From NCBI GenBank assembly GCA_021648375.1, contig JAKISW010000001.1:62001-126000 (forward strand): DNA of 64,000 bases, in the 5' to 3' direction. Source of the stretch: Devosiaceae bacterium (GTDB lineage Bacteria; Pseudomonadota; Alphaproteobacteria; Rhizobiales; Devosiaceae). Shown here piece after piece: positions 8,244 to 15,789 of this stretch; position 1 is the first letter of the stretch, and the number at the start of each line of letters is the position of its first letter. A model generated the notes under the pieces. It made no database searches, had not been told where the DNA came from, and saw nothing but the letters and a program-made list of their open reading frames with translations. Position numbers and translations under genes: made by a program.

Positions 8244-9398
8244 TTGTCCAGTTCCCTTTCAAATCCTATTAAAACAGCCCTGTTTGACCTGCATACTGCC
8301 CAGGGCGGCCGCATGGTTGATTTCGCCGGTTATTTTTTGCCGGTTCAATTCAAAGGCTTGATTGATGAGCATAATCACACCAGAAATTCGGCCAGCCTGT
8401 TTGACGTTTCCCATATGGGACAGGTCAGTGTCAGCGGGGCCGATTTTGCCACAGCTTCAATGGCGCTTGAAACTCTATTGCCGGGCAACCTTCAAAATCT
8501 AAAGCCGGGCGGCATGCGATATACGGTGCTGCTTAACGATGCAGGAGGCATTGAAGACGATTTGATTGTAACCCGTTCCGATGAAGGCGGGCGCGCTCAG
8601 GCTCAAGGCATATGCCTTTCCATTGTTGTCAACGCTGCCAGAAAAACCCATGATATGGAGCTTTTTAAAGCAGCTCTTGGCGATAGGCTTGAGTTTGAAT
8701 TGCACGAAGATAAATCGCTTCTGGCCCTGCAGGGACCGTTGGCCGCCAAAATTTTAGCCAACTTCACCGATGCACCCCATAAGCTGGCATTCATGCAGAC
8801 AACATCTTCTGAAATTGGCAGTATTGAATGTCAGATATCTCGTTGTGGTTATACCGGAGAGGACGGTTTTGAGATTTCTGTTGCCAATTCTAGCGCAGCC
8901 GAACTGGCCAAAACCCTGTACGGCGACGAGCGAGTTCTGCCCGCCGGTCTTGGTGCGCGCGATAGTTTGCGTCTTGAGGCAGGCCTATGTCTTTATGGCC
9001 ATGACATGAATGATGAAATTGACCCGGTTTCTGCAAATATTATTTTTGCAGTTGGAAAGAAACGACGCGAAACCGGAGGGTTTACAGGTGCTGATGCTGT
9101 AATTTCAGCTCTGAAAAACGGCCCGAAAATGTTGCGTGTCGGCGTTGTTTTTGACGGCCGCATGCCCGTTCGTGAAGGGGCCGATATCGTTGATGAGGCG
9201 GATAATAAAATTGGCTCCATAACTTCGGGAACTTTTTCTCCTTCTCTTGGTTCCCCAATTGCCATGGGTTATGTGCCAGCTTCCATGTCTGAGTCTGGCA
9301 CAGCAATAACCGCAATTGTCAGGGGCAGGAAAATTTCTGGAACCGTTTCAGATATGCCCTTTGTTAAGCAAAATTACGCCCGTCAACCAGGCGTTTAA
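8244..9398 (+). CDS. gcvT: Aminomethyltransferase (glycine cleavage T protein)
   Basis: T protein of the glycine cleavage system. It takes the aminomethyl group from lipoylated GcvH, releases ammonia and makes 5,10-methylene-tetrahydrofolate. The N-terminus shows the family pattern MVDFAGYFLPVQF and LFDVSHMGQ, the middle has the folate-site segment GYTGEDGFE, and GLGARDSLRLEAGLCLYG follows. The length of 384 residues is normal. The start is TTG at 8244 with GGAG 8 nt before it. It is the first gene of gcvT-gcvH-gcvPA-gcvPB and is controlled by the riboswitch just upstream. It is paralogous to ygfZ at 48.4-49.3 kb but keeps the enzyme motifs. Confidence 0.96.
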   Translation: MSSSLSNPIKTALFDLHTAQGGRMVDFAGYFLPVQFKGLIDEHNHTRNSASLFDVSHMGQVSVSGADFATASMALETLLPGNLQNLKPGGMRYTVLLNDAGGIEDDLIVTRSDEGGRAQAQGICLSIVVNAARKTHDMELFKAALGDRLEFELHEDKSLLALQGPLAAKILANFTDAPHKLAFMQTTSSEIGSIECQISRCGYTGEDGFEISVANSSAAELAKTLYGDERVLPAGLGARDSLRLEAGLCLYGHDMNDEIDPVSANIIFAVGKKRRETGGFTGADAVISALKNGPKMLRVGVVFDGRMPVREGADIVDEADNKIGSITSGTFSPSLGSPIAMGYVPASMSESGTAITAIVRGRKISGTVSDMPFVKQNYARQPGV

Positions 9399-9444
9399 CT
9401 ACCAATCAAGCACTCAAATACCACTGAAATCAGGATTAAAAATT

Positions 9445-9813
9445 ATGAGCAAAATACTATTTTCAACCGATCACGAATATGTAGACGCCGAAGGGAGCGC
9501 CGCAACAATCGGTATATCCAACTATGCGCAAGACCAGCTTGGTGACATTGTTTTTGTTGAATTACCGCAGGTGGGAGCCACTTTTAAAAAAGGTGATGAG
9601 TTTGCCGTCGTTGAATCGGTAAAAGCAGCTTCAGAAATTTATGCTCCGCTGGATTTTACCATTGTTGAAATTAATGAAGCGCTCGAAGCAAATCCCGAGC
9701 AGGTAAACTCAGACTCAATGGGCGCTGGCTGGCTGATAAAAGTCAGCCTCGACAATGTTGATCAGCTTGGTGATCTCATGGATGAAGCTGCCTATTCTGC
9801 ACACACTTCCTGA
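9445..9813 (+). CDS. gcvH: Glycine cleavage system H protein
   Basis: Small lipoyl-carrier protein that shuttles the aminomethyl group from the P protein to the T protein and electrons to lipoamide dehydrogenase. From ATG 9445 it has 122 residues, the usual size. The lipoyl lysine is Lys60 in VESVKAASE. Family marks FSTDHEY at the start and GISNYAQDQLGDIVFVELP are present. The frame is open upstream to 9316, but that stretch overlaps gcvT and matches nothing. The gap to gcvT is 46 nt and to gcvPA 64 nt. The lipoamide dehydrogenase (L protein) is not in the window. Confidence 0.96.
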   Translation: MSKILFSTDHEYVDAEGSAATIGISNYAQDQLGDIVFVELPQVGATFKKGDEFAVVESVKAASEIYAPLDFTIVEINEALEANPEQVNSDSMGAGWLIKVSLDNVDQLGDLMDEAAYSAHTS

Positions 9814-9877
9814 TTGATTTCAGGGCCAGATTGACGATTGCCAGGATCAAATCTCTGGCTAAACAGGTATTAAAAAT

Positions 9878-11236
9878 ATGCGTTATTTGCCCCATTCTGA
9901 AGCCGAGCGAAAAAAAATGCTTGATGTAATCGGCATTGATTCGGTTGATGAATTGTTTGCGACAGTGCCCAAAGAGCTTAAGTTGCGCGAGCCGATTGAT
10001 CTGCCCCCCACCAGTCCGGAATTTGAGGTTGAGGCTCATATGGGAGCATTAGCGGCCAAAAACCGCACTGGTTCTGATGGCCCGTTTTTCATCGGAGCAG
10101 GGGCCTATCGTCACCATGTTCCAGCCAGTGTTGATCATCTTATCCAGCGCTCGGAATGGTTGACAGCTTACACCCCATATCAACCTGAAATTTCTCAAGG
10201 CACCCTGCAAATGCTGTTTGAATTTCAAACTCAGGTAGCCCATTTAACAGGAATGGAGGTGGCAAATGCCTCCATGTATGATGGATCCACATCTGCTGCT
10301 GAAGCAATTCTGATGGCCAGGCGACAGACAAGGCGCAAAAAAATTCTGCTTTCAGGTGGTCTGCATCCCCAATATCGTGATGTGATAAAAACCTATCTGA
10401 GTGCCGATGAGGGTCTGGTTTGTTTTGATGCTGATCCAAAAGGCACCGCACAGATTATCACTGAGATCGATAATGATACCGCAGCAATTCTTGTTCAGAC
10501 CCCTGATTTTTATGGCAATTTACACGATATAAAGGCACTTGCCGATGCTGCCCATGAAAAAGGGGCGCTGCTGATTGTGGTGGTAACCGAAATTATTGCC
10601 CTTGGATTGATAGAGGCACCGGGAGCTCTGGGTGCTGATATTGTGGTGGGTGAGGGGCAGTCACTTGGCAATCCCCTTGGGTTTGGCGGTCCCTATGTGG
10701 GCCTGCTTGCAACCCGTTCTAAATTTGTTCGTCAGATGCCCGGTCGCCTATGCGGGCAAACTGTTGATAGCGAGGGCAGGCGCGGATTCGTGCTGACCCT
10801 TTCAACCCGCGAACAACATATCAGACGTGAAAAAGCCACTTCCAACATCTGCACCAATGCCGGCCTGTGTGCTTTGGCGTTTTCCATACACCTTAGTTTG
10901 CTCGGCGAAATGGGATTGCAAAAACTGGCAAAAATTAATCATGCCAACGCCTGCAAACTTGCTGTTGAGATGGCCAAAATATCTGGAGTTGAGGTTTTGA
11001 ATTCAACCTTTTTCAACGAGTTTACTATCCGCGTAAACAAAGATGCCAACAGCGTTGTTAATGCACTTGCCGGTAAAAACATTCTGGCCGGTTTGCCGGT
11101 TTCCCGGCTCGAGCCTGCCAAAAAAGATTTAGAAAATTTGATTGTTCTTGCAACAACAGAACTTACCAGTTCAGGTGATATTGAAGCCCTTGTTTCAGCA
11201 CTTACTTCAGTCCTAAGCGGGGAGGAATTGTCATGA
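9878..11236 (+). CDS. gcvPA: Glycine dehydrogenase subunit 1 (P protein, N-terminal half)
   Basis: N-terminal subunit of the two-subunit glycine decarboxylase (P protein). The length of 452 residues matches the GcvPA family. It begins MRYLPHSEAERKKML, typical of the family, and shows ANASMYDGSTSAAEA and REQHIRREKATSNICTNAGL, the latter a hallmark near the interface. This half lacks the PLP lysine and supports the second subunit. It overlaps gcvPB by the 4-nt ATGA junction, so the two are translationally coupled. Many alphaproteobacteria have one fused gcvP, while Caulobacter has the split form like this. Confidence 0.96.
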   Translation: MRYLPHSEAERKKMLDVIGIDSVDELFATVPKELKLREPIDLPPTSPEFEVEAHMGALAAKNRTGSDGPFFIGAGAYRHHVPASVDHLIQRSEWLTAYTPYQPEISQGTLQMLFEFQTQVAHLTGMEVANASMYDGSTSAAEAILMARRQTRRKKILLSGGLHPQYRDVIKTYLSADEGLVCFDADPKGTAQIITEIDNDTAAILVQTPDFYGNLHDIKALADAAHEKGALLIVVVTEIIALGLIEAPGALGADIVVGEGQSLGNPLGFGGPYVGLLATRSKFVRQMPGRLCGQTVDSEGRRGFVLTLSTREQHIRREKATSNICTNAGLCALAFSIHLSLLGEMGLQKLAKINHANACKLAVEMAKISGVEVLNSTFFNEFTIRVNKDANSVVNALAGKNILAGLPVSRLEPAKKDLENLIVLATTELTSSGDIEALVSALTSVLSGEELS

Positions 11237-12756
11237 GTATGAATTCTGTCGGACGTTCCACCAAATCAGATCAGGTTGCACCATCTGGAAGTGGTGATTG
11301 TTCATTGCTGCCTGCTGAGCCCCTTTTGTTTGAAATTGGCAGCACAGAGCATAGCGGGGTTGATTTGCCCGATATTGAAGTGGATGATAAGCGCCTTGGA
11401 AATTTTCGCCGCCAAACTCCCCTTGAGCTTCCCGGTCTCAGTGAGCCGGAAAATATGCGCCATTATGTTCGATTGTCCCGGTTGAATTATTCTATTGATG
11501 CGGGGCTTTACCCCCTCGGTAGTTGCACCATGAAGCACAATCCGCGCCTGAACGAAAAAATGGCCAGACTTCCCGGATTTGCCGACGTTCATCCTCTGCA
11601 ACCGGTTTCAACTGTTCAGGGCGCCCTCGGCGTTATTTCTGAACTTGCTCACTGGTTAATGACCCTAACCAATACCAGCGCCGTAGCTATGAGTCCAAAG
11701 GCCGGCGCCCATGGTGAAATGTGTGGGATGATGGCCATTAAAGCTGCCCATGCCGCCAGTGGACAGGGCCATCGCAATATTGTTCTAGTGCCCGAGAGCG
11801 CCCACGGCACCAATCCGGCAACTGCTGCTTTTCTTGGATATAAAGTTGTGCCAATTCCGGCCAAATCCGATGGCACAGTGGATGTAAGCGCTGTTGAAGA
11901 AGCCTTAAGCGCTGACGTTGCCGCAATAATGCTGACCAACCCCAACACTTGTGGATTATTTGAGCCTGATGTGAAAAAAATCGCTGATGCTGTTCATAAA
12001 GCTGGTGGATATTTTTATTGCGACGGCGCAAATTTCAACGCCATCATGGGTGTAATCCGGCCTGGAGATTTGGGCATTGATGCCATGCATATCAATCTCC
12101 ACAAAACATTTTCAACTCCCCATGGGGGCGGGGGACCGGGCGCTGGACCGGTGGTATTGTCAGATGCTCTGGCCCCGTTTGCTCCGGTTCCTTTTGTGCA
12201 GAAAAGCAACGAAGGATTTGTTGTCGAAGAACATGGAGATGGCAACAGTTCATTTGGTCGCCTCTGTGCATTCCATGGGCAGATGGGAATGTTCACAAGG
12301 GCGTTGACCTATATGCTTAGCCATGGCGGCGATGGCCTGACGCAGGCGGCCAAAGATGCTGTGCTGAACGCCAACTATCTCAAGGCCAGATTGCAGGAAG
12401 AGTTTTCTATGCCCTATGGCGATCAGCCCTGCATGCACGAAACATTGAGTGACGATAGTTTTCTGGAAGGAACAGGTGTTACTACATTGGATTTTGCCAA
12501 GGCCATGATCGACGAGGGATATCACCCGATGACCATGTATTTTCCTCTGGTTGTGCACGGGGCAATGCTTATTGAGCCAACGGAAAGTGAAAGCCTTTAT
12601 GCGCTTGATGCGTTTGCTCAGACAATGCTGGATCTGGCCAAATCGGCAAAAGCAGGAGATGTGGAAAGGTTTGTTAACGCGCCAACCAAGGCACCCTTGA
12701 GACGTCTTGATGAAACCGGTGCCGCCCGTAATCCTGTTTTGAAATGGAGCAAGTGA
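11233..12756 (+). CDS. gcvPB: Glycine dehydrogenase subunit 2 (P protein, PLP half)
   Basis: C-terminal, PLP-binding subunit of glycine decarboxylase. It releases CO2 from glycine and transfers the aminomethyl group to lipoyl-GcvH. The PLP lysine is Lys291 in NLHKTFSTPHGGGGPG, exactly the family motif. Other marks are YPLGSCTMKHNP and ESAHGTNPATAA. The length of 507 residues is typical. A strong GGAGG lies at 11221, and the start overlaps the gcvPA stop. It ends the operon, and a strong symmetrical terminator follows. Confidence 0.97.
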   Translation: MSMNSVGRSTKSDQVAPSGSGDCSLLPAEPLLFEIGSTEHSGVDLPDIEVDDKRLGNFRRQTPLELPGLSEPENMRHYVRLSRLNYSIDAGLYPLGSCTMKHNPRLNEKMARLPGFADVHPLQPVSTVQGALGVISELAHWLMTLTNTSAVAMSPKAGAHGEMCGMMAIKAAHAASGQGHRNIVLVPESAHGTNPATAAFLGYKVVPIPAKSDGTVDVSAVEEALSADVAAIMLTNPNTCGLFEPDVKKIADAVHKAGGYFYCDGANFNAIMGVIRPGDLGIDAMHINLHKTFSTPHGGGGPGAGPVVLSDALAPFAPVPFVQKSNEGFVVEEHGDGNSSFGRLCAFHGQMGMFTRALTYMLSHGGDGLTQAAKDAVLNANYLKARLQEEFSMPYGDQPCMHETLSDDSFLEGTGVTTLDFAKAMIDEGYHPMTMYFPLVVHGAMLIEPTESESLYALDAFAQTMLDLAKSAKAGDVERFVNAPTKAPLRRLDETGAARNPVLKWSK

Positions 12757-12772
12757 ACGGCATAAAATTACA

Positions 12773-12805
12773 AAGGCCCCGATTGTTTAAAACAATCGGG
12801 GCCTT
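12773..12805. terminator. Bidirectional terminator between gcvPB and the atp operon
   Basis: Perfect 15-bp stem: AAGGCCCCGATTGTT (12773-12787) with its complement (12791-12805) around a 3-nt loop. It sits between the convergent gcvPB (ends 12756) and the ATP synthase b gene (ends 12835). T-rich sequence follows better on the minus strand (TTTGTAATTTTATG), but it should serve both directions. Confidence 0.88.
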
Positions 12806-12834
12806 AAAAATTATAATCGTCTGCAATCAAAAAC

Positions 12835-13317
12835 TCAGTTTAGGCGGGCGCCAACGTCTTTTATGGCGGCATCAATAAGTACGTCACCCTGTTCAGCCAT
12901 TTGATCAACCAGCAGTGATTTTGCTGCTTCCACTGCAATTTCAGCAGATCTGGAACGAACTTCGGCTATGGCTTGAGATTCTGCCTGCGCAATTTTTTCT
13001 TCGACAGACTTAGTGCGTCGGGCAATCATTTCCTTTAATGAGATTTTGGCCTCTTCAGAGATGCGAACGGCTTCTTCTTCAGCAGCTGCGATAATATCCT
13101 CAGCTTCGCTTTGAGCTGATTTGCGCTTGCGTTCATATTTTGCCAGCAGAGCTTGGGCTTCTTCGCGCAATTTTTTTGCTTCGTCCAAGTTGCTTTGAAT
13201 TTTATCAATTTTAGCGTCTAAGTTTCCTGCGACCATTTTTGGCACTTTCAGATAAACTATCAGTCCAAAAAAAACAAAGAAAGCAACTGCCGTCCAAAAA
13301 GTATTGTCCAGTTCCAT
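12835..13317 (-). CDS. atpF: F0F1 ATP synthase subunit b
   Basis: Peripheral-stalk subunit b of ATP synthase, which links the membrane F0 part to F1. It has an N-terminal membrane helix (TFWTAVAFFVFFGLIVYLKVP) and a long charged coiled coil (about residues 35-130) rich in Lys, Glu and Ala. The length of 160 residues is normal. It is the last gene of atpI-atpB-atpE-b'-b, the standard alphaproteobacterial order with separate F0 and F1 operons. It starts 5 nt after the stop of b'. The F1 genes (delta, alpha, gamma, beta, epsilon) are not in the window. Confidence 0.94.
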   Translation of the reverse strand: MELDNTFWTAVAFFVFFGLIVYLKVPKMVAGNLDAKIDKIQSNLDEAKKLREEAQALLAKYERKRKSAQSEAEDIIAAAEEEAVRISEEAKISLKEMIARRTKSVEEKIAQAESQAIAEVRSRSAEIAVEAAKSLLVDQMAEQGDVLIDAAIKDVGARLN

Positions 13318-13322
13318 TTGCC

Positions 13323-13961
13323 CTATTCCTTCACAACGGCATTAACTGCCACACGAGCAGTTTTGATGCTGACTTTGCCGGTAAGTTTTCCAACCAGTGC
13401 TACCGCAGTTTCAGCGGCAATCTGGTCAACATTGCTCAATGCGTCAGTTTTAGTTTTTAAAATCCGTGTTTCTGCTGAAGCAATTTGCCTTGCAAGGTCA
13501 GCTTCAACTTCACGTCGTTTTTCATCCATTTGTGACTTGATTTTATTGCGGGTTTCGTCTGCGATGCCATGGGATTTTGCCCGTGCATCAGCCAATTCGG
13601 TTTTATAGGTTTCAATGGCCCGGTCAGTTTTTTGTCGCAAGCGCTCAGCTTCAGCCAAGTCCCCTTCAATGCGATCGCGACGCACTTCAAGAATTTCACC
13701 AATTCTTGGCAGAGCAACTTTGCTCATTATTATATATAAAATGCCAAAAGTCAGAGCGATCCAGAATAGCTGTGCTCCAAATGTTGTTGAATCAAATGGG
13801 GGAAACACAGAATCTTCTTGGCCATATGGGTCAGCCTGCGTTTGGGCATAGGTATCAGCTTTTGGCTCGGTATCAACTACTTCGCCATTCTCCACAACTA
13901 TCGTGGGGTCATCTGCATTTTCACCAACAACTTTAGTGTCTGTCAGCGTGTCGCTCGCCAT
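13323..13961 (-). CDS. F0F1 ATP synthase subunit b'
   Basis: Second, diverged peripheral-stalk subunit (b') as found in photosynthetic and other alphaproteobacteria. There is an acidic N-terminal extension of about 55 residues, then FPPFDSTTFGAQLFWIALTFGILYIIM as the membrane helix, followed by RIGEILEVRRDRIEGDLAEAERL and a coiled coil to the end. The length of 212 residues is usual for Rhizobiales b'. It forms a heterodimer with the b subunit encoded next to it. It lies 161 nt downstream of atpE, and that gap holds a strong hairpin. Confidence 0.92.
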   Translation of the reverse strand: MASDTLTDTKVVGENADDPTIVVENGEVVDTEPKADTYAQTQADPYGQEDSVFPPFDSTTFGAQLFWIALTFGILYIIMSKVALPRIGEILEVRRDRIEGDLAEAERLRQKTDRAIETYKTELADARAKSHGIADETRNKIKSQMDEKRREVEADLARQIASAETRILKTKTDALSNVDQIAAETAVALVGKLTGKVSIKTARVAVNAVVKE

Positions 13962-14050
13962 TTTATCTACCTCGTTTGCTTAAACCTTACACAAAACCCG
14001 ATTTGCAACCGTAGGGCTTGTTGTAGAAAGCTCTACCTTGGAATTATATG

Positions 14051-14087
14051 TTTCCAGGCCAGCGTGAAATTCAGACTGGCCTGGAAA
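14051..14087 (-). promoter_or_regulatory. Hairpin between atpE and the b' gene
   Basis: Perfect 12-bp stem, TTTCCAGGCCAG (14051-14062) with CTGGCCTGGAAA (14076-14087), inside the 161-nt gap downstream of atpE. No T run follows on the minus strand, so it looks more like an mRNA-stabilising or partial-termination element than a full terminator. The c subunit is needed in many copies per enzyme, which would suit this position. Confidence 0.6.
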
Positions 14088-14122
14088 GCTTTGATTTTAC
14101 CTGATGGATAAATTTGTAGAAT

Positions 14123-14347
14123 TTATGTAAACAGGATCATGAAGGCAATAACCAGAGAGAAGATGCCGAGCGCTTCTGTCACAGCAAAACCAAAAATCAG
14201 GTTTGAAAACTGGCTGGATGCTGCTGCCGGGTTGCGGATTGCGGCTGAAAGGAAATTACCAAAGATCATGCCCATACCGATACCGGCTCCACCCATGCCA
14301 ATAGTTGCAATGCCCGCACCAATGTATCTAGCTGCTTCAGGTTCCAT
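14123..14347 (-). CDS. atpE: F0F1 ATP synthase subunit c
   Basis: Proteolipid c subunit that forms the rotating ring of F0. It has two membrane helices in 74 residues. The first carries the Gly-rich pattern (IGAGIATIGMGGAGIGMGMIFG), the loop is RNPAA, and the second helix has the proton-carrying Glu58 in FAVTEALG. The start at 14347 is preceded by AAGGAG at good spacing; the frame extends upstream to 14440, but that part would overlap atpB and has no family match. Downstream lies a stable hairpin. Confidence 0.96.
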   Translation of the reverse strand: MEPEAARYIGAGIATIGMGGAGIGMGMIFGNFLSAAIRNPAAASSQFSNLIFGFAVTEALGIFSLVIAFMILFT

Positions 14348-14414
14348 TTTTTTTCTCCTTGAGATGATTGTAAAATAATTTGCTGGTTGAAAATACTGAT
14401 AACTGCGTTTCTTG

Positions 14415-15191
14415 CTAGTGACCAGGATGAATTGCATCATTTAGATAAATGCTTGTGAGAATGGCAAACACGTATGCCTGCAATGCGGAGACCAGAAGCT
14501 TCAGTCCCGTAAGAGCGACCGCCATGACAAAAGGCAAAACTGAGCCCACCATCCCCAATGCCCCAAGCGCACTCAAAGAAACCACAAACCCGGCAAATAC
14601 CTTAAGTACGATATGTCCGGCCAATATGTTTCCAAACAGTCGAAGAGAAAGGCTAAGAGGTCTTGAAAGAAAAGACAGCACTTCGATTGGAACAACAATG
14701 AACATGATTGGCAAAGGAATTCCTGAAGGGACAAAAAGCTTTAAGAACCCAAAGCCATGCTTCCAAACGCCATAAAAAATCACGACTCCCATCACCAGCA
14801 ATGCCAGTGCGGCGGTTATGATGATCTGGCTGGTCACCGCAAAGAAATATGGGTACATGCCCAACATATTGGCAACGAAGATGAATGCAAACAGAGAAAA
14901 TACCAGCGGGAAAAACGCCATCCCTTCATTGCCGGCAGAAGTTCGCACCATATTGGCAATAAACTCATACATTATTTCAGATACAAGCTGCACCCTTGAA
15001 GGCACCAGTCCGCGACCACGGGTGGAAAGAATAAGATAACTGGAAATCAGTACAACCGAAGCCACCATGAACAATGCGGAATTGGTAAACACCAGTTCAA
15101 ATCCATTGGCGCCGTTTTCGTCGGCTCCAACAGTTCCAAATGAAAACAGGGTGTAGATATTGAACTGGGAAATTGGATCTGTGGGTGCCAC
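14415..15191 (-). CDS. atpB: F0F1 ATP synthase subunit a
   Basis: Membrane subunit a, which holds the proton half-channels beside the c ring. The essential Arg is in [16 protein letters not shown] and a second family motif, [22 protein letters not shown], is near the end. Five to six hydrophobic helices can be seen. The length of 258 residues is typical of Rhizobiales. It lies between atpI (23 nt gap) and atpE (67 nt gap) on the minus strand. Confidence 0.96.
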   Translation of the reverse strand: MAPTDPISQFNIYTLFSFGTVGADENGANGFELVFTNSALFMVASVVLISSYLILSTRGRGLVPSRVQLVSEIMYEFIANMVRTSAGNEGMAFFPLVFSLFAFIFVANMLGMYPYFFAVTSQIIITAALALLVMGVVIFYGVWKHGFGFLKLFVPSGIPLPIMFIVVPIEVLSFLSRPLSLSLRLFGNILAGHIVLKVFAGFVVSLSALGALGMVGSVLPFVMAVALTGLKLLVSALQAYVFAILTSIYLNDAIHPGH

Positions 15192-15214
15192 TCAATCAGC
15201 CTCTCTAGCCAAAA

Positions 15215-15595
15215 TTAGTCGTCATCGTCAATCGGCACCAGTTTGTCCGGGTCCGGTTTGGGCGCTGCTGCATTCATTTCAGCTGCCGCCCGCGTTATGT
15301 TAAGCACCCCCGCCGCGAACCCCAGCAGCATCAACACGATCATAAAAATCGGTTGAGTGCCAAAAACGGCGTCCAAAGCAAAACCAAGAGCCGTGGCAAC
15401 GATAATCGCGGCCACAAATTCTGAGGCCATCCGAAATGCTCGCCCAAACCCGGTCAGCTCGTTCTGACGCATGGCATGGGCCGCAGCAACTCCAGGTCGC
15501 ACGGATCTGGCTTGCCGGATTTTTTCTCCCAGTTCACCAGTTTCTGCTCGTTTAGAACCTGAATTGGACTGTTTCGTATGCTTGAAATCAGTCAC
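15215..15595 (-). CDS. atpI: ATP synthase protein I
   Basis: Small membrane protein thought to help assemble the c ring. In 126 residues it has a charged N-terminus, then two hydrophobic helices (FVAAIIVATALGFALDAVFG and PIFMIVLMLLGFAAGVLNITRA) in the AtpI/DUF pattern, and an acidic tail ending DDDD. The start is a GTG at 15595 with GGGAG about 6 nt upstream. It is the first gene of the F0 operon and lies about 60 nt downstream of a good promoter. Confidence 0.9.
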   Translation of the reverse strand: MTDFKHTKQSNSGSKRAETGELGEKIRQARSVRPGVAAAHAMRQNELTGFGRAFRMASEFVAAIIVATALGFALDAVFGTQPIFMIVLMLLGFAAGVLNITRAAAEMNAAAPKPDPDKLVPIDDDD

Positions 15596-15655
15596 TCAGA
15601 ACTCCCAATTGACCAGCTCTATTGTCCTTTTGAGGTGCCCCCCAAAGTCGGCGGA

Positions 15656-15684
15656 ACCATAGTGTCAGTGAATAGCGGTGTCAA
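15656..15684 (-). promoter_or_regulatory. Sigma-70 promoter of the F0 operon
   Basis: On the minus strand TTGACA (15684-15679), a perfect -35, is followed after 17 nt by TATGGT (15661-15656), a four-of-six -10. It lies 60 nt upstream of atpI and is the only good promoter in the 194-nt gap between atpI and smc. Confidence 0.72.
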
Positions 15685-15789
15685 GCAGACTTATAACTTC
15701 GTAACATATTGATTTTTATCGATAAAATCGAAAACTTTTTTATTGGGACTGGGTTTGTTGGCCGTGATTGTGCGAGTCGGCAACAAGCT

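Noticed and set aside
15711..15729. AT-rich palindrome GATTTTTATC/GATAAAATC after smc as a terminator
   Set aside because: Stem is almost all A-T and the T run is not well placed; could be random.
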